Shown here piece by piece: positions 58,507-64,000 of a DNA stretch of 64,000 nt. Both the position numbers and the translations under genes were made by a program. Where the stretch lies: NCBI GenBank assembly GCA_902518715.1, contig CABYHU010000001.1, positions 62,001 to 126,000 on the forward strand. The letters are read 5' to 3'. Origin of the DNA: an uncultured SAR86 cluster bacterium. GTDB lineage: Bacteria; Pseudomonadota; Gammaproteobacteria; Magnimaribacterales; D2472. Below the pieces are notes generated by a model. The model worked only from the letters and a program-made list of their open reading frames with translations, did no database searches and was not told the DNA's origin. The first letter of the stretch is position 1, and each line of letters opens with the position of its first letter.

Positions 58507-59421
58507 ATGTCTGTCAAAAATATAACCGTAGATCATGACAATGAAGGAAGAAGGATAGATAACTTCCTTTTTTCTAATTTTAAAAATATTCCTAAATCAA
58601 AAATCTACAAAGTTATTAGAAAAGGAGAAGTTAGAGTTAATTCAAAAAGAGTTAAACCTGATACTAAACTTTCAAAAAATGATTTAATAAGAATACCGCC
58701 TAATCTAATTAATCAAGAGAAGACTCTCGAAATCAATATAAGCAAATATGCCTTTCTGAAAGATAGAGTGATATACGATGATGAAGATTTCCTCATCTTC
58801 AATAAACCATCTAATTATGCTGTTCATAGCGGTACAAAGAATGATCATGGCCTAATTGACATATTGCGTGCAGTTTTAAAGAATAATTCATTAAATCTAT
58901 GTCATAGGCTTGATAAGGGCACATCTGGCTGCTTGGTAATTGCTAAAAATCAAAAGTTCCTAAGTTCTTTTAATAATCAATTAAAACAGAGAAAAGTTAA
59001 AAAGATTTATCACGCCATAGTAAAAGACTTTATTTCTGAAGAAATGGTTATAGAAGATAGCATTGATACAAACACCAAGGGCTCATTCAATAAAGTTTCA
59101 ATCAATAAAAATGGTAAAGAGGCAAAATCAATCTTAAAACCTCTAAAAAAGCTTTATTGTAGTTCTTTGATAGAAATAGAGATTCTCACAGGAAGGACGC
59201 ATCAAATAAGGGCTCAATGTGAAAAAATTAACAAAAATATTGCCAATGACAAAAAGTATGGATGTAAAGACTTCAACACTCGCTTAAAACATTCAGGTAT
59301 TAAAAGATTAGGCCTTCATTCGTCTGAAATATCCTTTTTAGATCTTGAGAATAAAATAAATACTTTTGTTGCAGATTACGACGACCAGTTTGAAAAAATG
59401 TTAAATTATTTGAATACTTAA
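58507..59421 (+). CDS. rluC: 23S rRNA pseudouridine synthase RluC
   Basis: 304 residues. S4 RNA-binding domain (~10-65: [33 protein letters not shown]), then the RluA-type catalytic domain with [15 protein letters not shown] (catalytic Asp) and GRTHQIRAQ. It makes pseudouridines in 23S rRNA. It lies next to rne as in E. coli, which favours RluC over RluD. Starts at ATG 58507. Confidence 0.9.
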   Translation: MSVKNITVDHDNEGRRIDNFLFSNFKNIPKSKIYKVIRKGEVRVNSKRVKPDTKLSKNDLIRIPPNLINQEKTLEINISKYAFLKDRVIYDDEDFLIFNKPSNYAVHSGTKNDHGLIDILRAVLKNNSLNLCHRLDKGTSGCLVIAKNQKFLSSFNNQLKQRKVKKIYHAIVKDFISEEMVIEDSIDTNTKGSFNKVSINKNGKEAKSILKPLKKLYCSSLIEIEILTGRTHQIRAQCEKINKNIANDKKYGCKDFNTRLKHSGIKRLGLHSSEISFLDLENKINTFVADYDDQFEKMLNYLNT

Positions 59422-59470
59422 TTACTATTCATTTAAGGATATATTTGTTAGGATACGCTTTTTTATAATT

Positions 59471-59674
59471 ATGGCTGTACAAAAGAGTAAAAAAACACGT
59501 TCAAGAATTGGCATGAGAAGATCTCATGACAAGCTAAAGAACCTGACTTTATCCACTGATCAAGTATCTGGTGAGAAACATTTGAGGCATCAAATGACTA
59601 AGGATGGCTTTTACAAGGGTAGACTTGTAAAAGACTTAAGAAAGCCACTTAAAGAAGATCAAGATCAAGAGTAA
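59471..59674 (+). CDS. rpmF: 50S ribosomal protein L32
   Basis: 67 residues. [20 protein letters not shown] matches L32 of E. coli ([20 protein letters not shown]). The C-terminal part [20 protein letters not shown] lacks the zinc-binding cysteines, as in other gammaproteobacteria. First gene of the fatty-acid cluster. A TATAAT abuts the ATG with one base between and is too close to serve it. Confidence 0.95.
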   Translation: MAVQKSKKTRSRIGMRRSHDKLKNLTLSTDQVSGEKHLRHQMTKDGFYKGRLVKDLRKPLKEDQDQE

Positions 59675-59677
59675 GAA

Positions 59678-60595
59678 ATGAGCTCAATAGCTTGTGTATT
59701 CCCTGGTCAGGGCTCACAACATGCTGAAATGCTTAAAACTGATCTGGTTGATCAATCTTTCATAAATGAAAAGATACAAACTGTATCGGAAATACTAAGT
59801 TCTGATGTTCAAAGCATTTTAGAGGATGAGTCTAAATTAAATTTAACCTCTTTTACTCAACCGCTTTTGGTCTTATCATCAGCCATTTTTTCAGAAGCAT
59901 ATAAGAATTTATCTTTACCAGATCCAAAAGTTATAGCCGGTCATTCACTTGGAGAATACTCAGCTTTAATGTTTGCAGAATCAATAACTTTTGAAGATGC
60001 AATAAAAATAACTCATCTCAGAGGTAACTTAATGCAAAGCTCTGAAGAGGGAAAAATGATGGCTATACTTGGCCTTGATTCAAAAAGTATCGATGAAGTT
60101 TGTTCACAAATTAATGAATCTAATGAAAAAGCTTACGTAGCTTCTGCAAATTATAATTCTATGAAGCAAACTGTAATTGCTGGAAATATTGAAGGTATAG
60201 AAATAGCTAGTAATTTACTTCCAGGAATTGGTGCAAAAAGATGCATAGAATTAAACGTAAGTATTGCATCTCATACCATATTAATGGCTGATGCTGCAGA
60301 CGAATTTAATGAGTCTCTCGAAAAAATTATTTTTTCTCCACCGAGATATCCAATCATCCAAAACCATACTGGTGAGATTGAGAGTGATTTATCTTCAATT
60401 AAACAAAATCTCTTAAATCAATTAACTGAACCAGTTCTCTGGACTAAAACTATGGAAAAAATTTCTAATTCCGCATCATGCTTAATAGAAATTGGTCCAA
60501 AAAATATTTTATGTGGTTTATCAAAGGGTTATGATTTACAAAGTATTCTTTATACGTCTGATTTAAGTTTTAAAGATAAGGTGCAAAATATATGA
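59678..60595 (+). CDS. fabD: Malonyl-CoA:ACP transacylase
   Basis: 305 residues. ACVFPGQGSQHAEM at the N-terminus, nucleophile GHSLGEYSALM (Ser), and SIASHTILM with the catalytic His. It loads malonyl units onto ACP. Follows rpmF by 3 nt: plsX and fabH, which usually lie between these genes, are absent. ATGA overlap with fabG. Confidence 0.95.
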   Translation: MSSIACVFPGQGSQHAEMLKTDLVDQSFINEKIQTVSEILSSDVQSILEDESKLNLTSFTQPLLVLSSAIFSEAYKNLSLPDPKVIAGHSLGEYSALMFAESITFEDAIKITHLRGNLMQSSEEGKMMAILGLDSKSIDEVCSQINESNEKAYVASANYNSMKQTVIAGNIEGIEIASNLLPGIGAKRCIELNVSIASHTILMADAADEFNESLEKIIFSPPRYPIIQNHTGEIESDLSSIKQNLLNQLTEPVLWTKTMEKISNSASCLIEIGPKNILCGLSKGYDLQSILYTSDLSFKDKVQNI

Positions 60596-61311
60596 GTAAG
60601 ATTGTTCTAGTCACAGGAGCTTCAAGAGGAATCGGTCTAGAAGCTGCTAAACACTTCTCCAAAGAGGGGTATAAGGTAATTGGTTCATCACGAGGTGATT
60701 TTAATTTGGGTGAACTTATAGGGGACGAAAGTGCAATCTCTGTTCAGTTAGACCTAATGTCAAAAGAAAGCATAAAAAACTTGTTTGCGGATCTTAAATC
60801 TGAAGATCTCCTACCATCAGTGCTCGTCAATAATGCAGGAATTACAAAAGATCAATTATTTTTGAGAATGAAAGATGAAGATTGGGATGATGTTATAGAG
60901 ACAAATTTAAATGGCTTATTCAGAGTTACTAAGGCTTTTATAAAACCCATGGTAAAAAATAAATTTGGAAGGGTTATCAATATTTCATCAGTTGCTGGCC
61001 TTATGGGTAACTCTGGCCAAGTAAATTACTCTTCATCAAAATCAGCAATGGTTGGCTTCTCAAGATCTTTAGCTAAAGAGCTTGGGTCTAGGAATATTAC
61101 TTCAAATGTTGTTGCGCCTGGTTTTATTGAGACAGATATGACAACCTTTTTAAATGTTAATGAAAAAGTTGAGGTAAGTAAGAATATACCAATGAAAAGA
61201 TTTGGTACTGTTCAAGATGTAGCCAAATGTATTGTGTTTCTTGCATCTGATGAAGCAAATTACATAACTGGCCAAACCATTTCTGTAGATGGAGGCTTAT
61301 TTATGTATTAG
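60592..61311 (+). CDS. fabG: 3-oxoacyl-[ACP] reductase
   Basis: 239 residues. NADPH site VTGASRGIGLEAAKHF, NNAGITKDQLFLRMK, Ser-Tyr-Lys in NISSVAGLMGNSGQVNYSSSK, and C-terminal GQTISVDGGLFMY. It reduces beta-ketoacyl-ACP in fatty acid elongation. Full length. Confidence 0.96.
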   Translation: MSKIVLVTGASRGIGLEAAKHFSKEGYKVIGSSRGDFNLGELIGDESAISVQLDLMSKESIKNLFADLKSEDLLPSVLVNNAGITKDQLFLRMKDEDWDDVIETNLNGLFRVTKAFIKPMVKNKFGRVINISSVAGLMGNSGQVNYSSSKSAMVGFSRSLAKELGSRNITSNVVAPGFIETDMTTFLNVNEKVEVSKNIPMKRFGTVQDVAKCIVFLASDEANYITGQTISVDGGLFMY

Positions 61312-61346
61312 TTGGTATTTTTTAACTTGCACGTTAAAATAACCAA
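61312..61346 (+). promoter_or_regulatory. acpP promoter overlaid by an inverted repeat
   Basis: TTGGTA (61312-61317) and TAAAAT (61335-61340) are 17 bp apart, a good sigma70 pair, with initiation near 61347. The same bases form a dyad: TTGGT/ACCAA outside and TTTTAAC/GTTAAAA inside, around TTGCAC. A GAGG Shine-Dalgarno precedes ATG 61368. The dyad could be an operator for lipid control or a hairpin ending fabG transcripts. Confidence 0.5.
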
Positions 61347-61367
61347 ACTTTCAATTGAGGTACTATT

Positions 61368-61607
61368 ATGGAAAGAAGTGAAATTGAAAAAACTGTTACT
61401 GGAATTGTTTGCGAACAACTCGGTGTTGCTGAGTCAGAAGTAAACACTGATTCATCATTTGTCGATGATCTTGGTGCTGATTCTCTTGATACTGTAGAGC
61501 TAGTGATGGCTTTGGAAGAAGAATTCGATCTTGAAATTGCTGATGAAGATGCTGAAAAAATTTCAACGGTTCAAGAAGCTGTAGATTATATAGTCGAAAA
61601 CTCATAA
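61368..61607 (+). CDS. acpP: Acyl carrier protein
   Basis: 79 residues, acidic. Phosphopantetheine attachment Ser in [18 protein letters not shown], with the typical IVCEQLGV start and AVDYIVEN end. It carries growing acyl chains. It is the only gene of the cluster with its own intergenic promoter, consistent with need for high levels. Confidence 0.97.
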   Translation: MERSEIEKTVTGIVCEQLGVAESEVNTDSSFVDDLGADSLDTVELVMALEEEFDLEIADEDAEKISTVQEAVDYIVENS

Positions 61608-61615
61608 TATCTTAA

Positions 61616-62839
61616 ATGCAACTTCCTCGAAGAGTTGTAGTTACTGGAATGGGATTAATTTCTCCCCTAGGTAACTCTGTTAATGAATCATGGTCTAACT
61701 GCATAAAAGGATGCTCAGGCATCTCTGATAATGTTGTTGATCTTGAAGATATGCCAATTAAGGTTGGTGGAAGAATTCATGATTTTGATCCAACCCAGTA
61801 TATAGATTCTAAAGATATAAGACGTTTAGATACATTTGTTCAATATGGTGTATCTGCAGGTATTCAGGCTATAGAAGATGCTGGTTTAGATAATAATGTA
61901 GATAAAGATAGAGTTGGTTTAAATATAGGGTCAGGCATAGGGGGCTTGGATAGCATAGAGAGAAATAAAGATATTCTTAACAAAAAATCATTCAAGAGAG
62001 TATCTCCATTTTTTGTTCCAGGATCGATAATTAATATGACACCTGGATACTTAAGTATTATTAAAGGATATACAGGTCCAAATTTATCTATCGTGACTGC
62101 GTGCGCATCAAGTAATCATGCTATTGGAACTAGTGCAAGATTAATAGCTTATGGAGATGCAGATGTTATGGTTACAGGAGGTTCTGAAATGGCAACTACA
62201 CCGTTGGGGGTTTCAGGTTTTCTTGCATCAAGAGCTTTAAGTAAATCCGATGATCCAAAAACAGCAAGTAGGCCATGGGACAAAGATCGTGATGGTTTTG
62301 TATTGTCAGATGGAGCCGCAATTCTAATATTAGAAGAATATGAACATGCAAAAAAAAGATCAGCGAATATTTATGCAGAAGTTATTGGTTTTGGCATGAG
62401 TTCGGATGCTTATCATATGACTGCACCATCAGAAGATGGAACCGGAGCTTCATTATCAATTTCTAGGGCAATATCAGATGCAGGCATTTCAACAAATGAT
62501 ATTGATTATATAAATGCTCATGCAACATCAACACCTCTGGGTGATCTTGCAGAATGTAATGCAGTTAAATCTATTTTTGATTCACCTCCGCCCATTAGTT
62601 CAACTAAATCGATGACGGGCCACACCCTGGGTGCTGCTGGAGCAGTAGAATCAATATTTTCAATTTTATCTATTGTTAATAATATTTCTCCACCAACAAT
62701 TAATTTAAATAATCCTGATGATGGCTGTGATTTAGATTTCATTCCAAAAGAAGCCAGAGATATGAAAATAGATGTTTCGTTAAATAATTCATTTGGTTTT
62801 GGTGGAACTAACTCAACTCTTATTTTTAAGTCCGTCTAA
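61616..62839 (+). CDS. fabF: 3-oxoacyl-[ACP] synthase II
   Basis: 407 residues. VVVTGMGLISPLGNSV, active-site Cys in SIVTACASSNHAIG, first His in INAHATSTPLGD and second in STKSMTGHTLGAAGAVE, ending NNSFGFGGTNSTL. It condenses malonyl-ACP with acyl-ACP for chain elongation. 8 nt after acpP. Confidence 0.96.
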   Translation: MQLPRRVVVTGMGLISPLGNSVNESWSNCIKGCSGISDNVVDLEDMPIKVGGRIHDFDPTQYIDSKDIRRLDTFVQYGVSAGIQAIEDAGLDNNVDKDRVGLNIGSGIGGLDSIERNKDILNKKSFKRVSPFFVPGSIINMTPGYLSIIKGYTGPNLSIVTACASSNHAIGTSARLIAYGDADVMVTGGSEMATTPLGVSGFLASRALSKSDDPKTASRPWDKDRDGFVLSDGAAILILEEYEHAKKRSANIYAEVIGFGMSSDAYHMTAPSEDGTGASLSISRAISDAGISTNDIDYINAHATSTPLGDLAECNAVKSIFDSPPPISSTKSMTGHTLGAAGAVESIFSILSIVNNISPPTINLNNPDDGCDLDFIPKEARDMKIDVSLNNSFGFGGTNSTLIFKSV

Positions 62840-63799
62840 TTGATAAAATATCTACCAAGATTATCCGCTATTTTTCTCATAGCATTATTTACACTCTATG
62901 GATCATTAAAAAGCTTTTATAACAATAAAATAACAATTGAATCATTCACATATGAAGTAAAACCTAACTCCTCGGTATTAGATTTGTATAACGGAATATA
63001 TGATCCTAATAATTTCTTTGAAAAATCATTATTTTTAATTGGAATTTACTTATTTGATTTACGTACTATTCAGGCTGGAGAATATCTAATAGATGATAGT
63101 CTCTACAAGGTACTTACTAAGATGAAGTTAGGCGAAACCATTACTTATAAATTTGTTATAAGTGATGGGACGAACAAGTTTGATTTAGGTTCATATATAA
63201 ATACCTTAAAACTAAATAATGATTGTAAAGATTTTTCATGCATTGATTTAATTAATAATTCAATTGAAGGTCTTCTTTTACCAGATACATATTTTTATAA
63301 AAAGAATACAAATTTATCTTTGCTACTGAATAAATCATCAGCAGAATTAAAAAATTATGTAGACATTATCTGGAAAGATAAACCAATAGATAATCCCCTA
63401 AAGACTAAATATGAAGGAATCATCCTTGCATCAATCATTGAAAAAGAATCATCAAGCTTAGAAGAAAAAATGAAAATTGGAGGAGTGTTTTTAAATAGAC
63501 TTAAAATAAAAATGAAACTTCAGGCTGATCCAACAATAATTTATGGATTAATGCCAGATTTTAATGGTGATATAACAAAAAAGGACCTTAGGGATAAGAG
63601 TAATTTATACAACACCTATGTAATCAAAAGCCTTCCACCAACACCCATCTCAATGCCAACAAAATCATCACTTGATGCAGCAATAATGAATTCTCCAAAT
63701 GAATACTTATTTTTTGTGGCAGATGGAGAAGGTAAACATATTTTTACCAAAACTTACAATGAGCATTTAGAATATGTAAATCTTTATCAAAAAAAATGA
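62840..63799 (+). CDS. mltG: Endolytic murein transglycosylase MltG
   Basis: 319 residues. One N-terminal membrane helix (~6-24), a LysM-like region, and the YceG core: IILASIIEKESSS (catalytic Glu), VFLNRLKIKMKLQADPTIIY, LPPTPISMPTKSSLDAAIM and FFVADGEGKHIFTKTYNEH. It cuts nascent glycan strands in the periplasm. Starts at TTG directly after the fabF stop. pabC, often between fabF and mltG, is missing. ATGA overlap with tmk. Confidence 0.93.
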   Translation: MIKYLPRLSAIFLIALFTLYGSLKSFYNNKITIESFTYEVKPNSSVLDLYNGIYDPNNFFEKSLFLIGIYLFDLRTIQAGEYLIDDSLYKVLTKMKLGETITYKFVISDGTNKFDLGSYINTLKLNNDCKDFSCIDLINNSIEGLLLPDTYFYKKNTNLSLLLNKSSAELKNYVDIIWKDKPIDNPLKTKYEGIILASIIEKESSSLEEKMKIGGVFLNRLKIKMKLQADPTIIYGLMPDFNGDITKKDLRDKSNLYNTYVIKSLPPTPISMPTKSSLDAAIMNSPNEYLFFVADGEGKHIFTKTYNEHLEYVNLYQKK

Positions 63800-64000
63800 A
63801 AATTATTAGCTTTGAAGGTATTGAAGGAGTAGGGAAGTCTACACAAATAGATTTACTTCATGATTATCTATTGAAAGAAGGAAAAAGTGTTAAAAAGTTC
63901 CGTGAACCTGGATCCACTATTCCAAGTGAGAGAATTAGAAATATTTTACTTGATGCCAATCTAACTTTAACGAGCCAAACTGAGCTGCTGTTAATGTATG
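63796..64000 (+). CDS. tmk: Thymidylate kinase, cut by window end
   Basis: Starts ATG 63796, overlapping the mltG stop. Visible: ISFEGIEGVGKSTQIDLL (P-loop) and FREPGSTIPSERIRNILLD (the DR/REPGGT-type motif, here REPGST), then TELLLMY. It phosphorylates dTMP to dTDP. About 68 residues are visible; the rest lies beyond the window. Confidence 0.93.
   Translation, partial: MKIISFEGIEGVGKSTQIDLLHDYLLKEGKSVKKFREPGSTIPSERIRNILLDANLTLTSQTELLLMY

Noticed and set aside
59464-59469. TATAAT one base before the rpmF ATG
   Set aside because: Initiation would fall inside the rpmF coding sequence, whose start is fixed by homology to L32; probably AT-rich coincidence.
1-64000. CRISPR arrays, insertion sequences, integrases, prophage genes or rRNA operons
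   Set aside because: No regularly spaced repeats beyond the short 11-bp array, no transposase or integrase motifs and no rRNA sequence were seen.

Overview
The window is AT-rich, very tightly packed chromosomal DNA of a streamlined marine gammaproteobacterium. The mix of TonB-dependent receptors, a type II secretion operon, short gene versions, ATGA/TAATG junctions and almost no intergenic space fits the SAR86 clade best. That assignment rests on recognition of gene content, not on a search. I see no insertion sequence, prophage, CRISPR array or rRNA operon. Two tRNA genes are present: Gly-TCC at 9288 and Arg-ACG at 45228, minus strand.

Layout. 1-3.1 kb: the end of a GH3 exo-beta-glucosidase overlapping glucokinase. 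3.1-9.3 kb: ribosomal protein L33, a CinA/nucleotidyltransferase fusion, several exported proteins (alpha/beta hydrolase, a small cysteine protein behind an 11-bp repeat array, a PhoD-like phosphatase), then three consecutive exported proteins of an unrecognised family, each built from two copies of a ~100-residue module. 9.3-14.2 kb: tRNA-Gly and a minus-strand operon (acyl-CoA ligase, AlgH-like protein, gamma-glutamyltransferase, a 29-residue membrane peptide, prepilin peptidase). 14.2-24.2 kb: a second acyl-CoA ligase, PhoB/PhoR, a duplicated surface lipoprotein and a TonB-dependent receptor. 24.2-33.5 kb: the gspCDEFGHIJKLM type II secretion operon, whose pseudopilins would be processed by the prepilin peptidase at 9.5 kb. 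33.4-40.8 kb: a phosphorus block with Ppx/GppA, PPK2, PiT transporter, TetR regulator, TonB receptor and beta-propeller phytase. 40.8-45.7 kb: DedA, HIT, UMF1 transporter, GDPD, acyltransferase, tRNA-Arg, a UPF0434 protein. 45.7-58.3 kb: GPH transporter, PdxJ, GrxD, RNase T, ferredoxin-NADP reductase, MetG, Mrp, MlaA, DusA, NhaB, NudC, RNase E. 58.5-64 kb: RluC, then rpmF-fabD-fabG-acpP-fabF-mltG-tmk, with tmk cut by the window end.

How it works together. The strongest theme is phosphorus: a PhoBR pair, PhoD-like phosphatase, GDPD, phytase with its own receptor, low-affinity phosphate transport and polyphosphate turnover all lie within 64 kb. A Pho-box-like direct repeat sits ahead of the receptor/phytase pair, and an 11-bp periodic array sits ahead of the small cysteine protein.

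The best candidates for undescribed biology are: the tandem two-module exported family (6.8-9.2 kb); the PhoBR-linked double-length lipoprotein plus receptor (18.6-24.1 kb); the array-controlled cysteine protein (5.4-5.8 kb); a terminator hairpin inside the phytase signal-peptide codons; and an RNase E leader whose Shine-Dalgarno is buried in a hairpin, on an enzyme that lacks the zinc-link cysteines.
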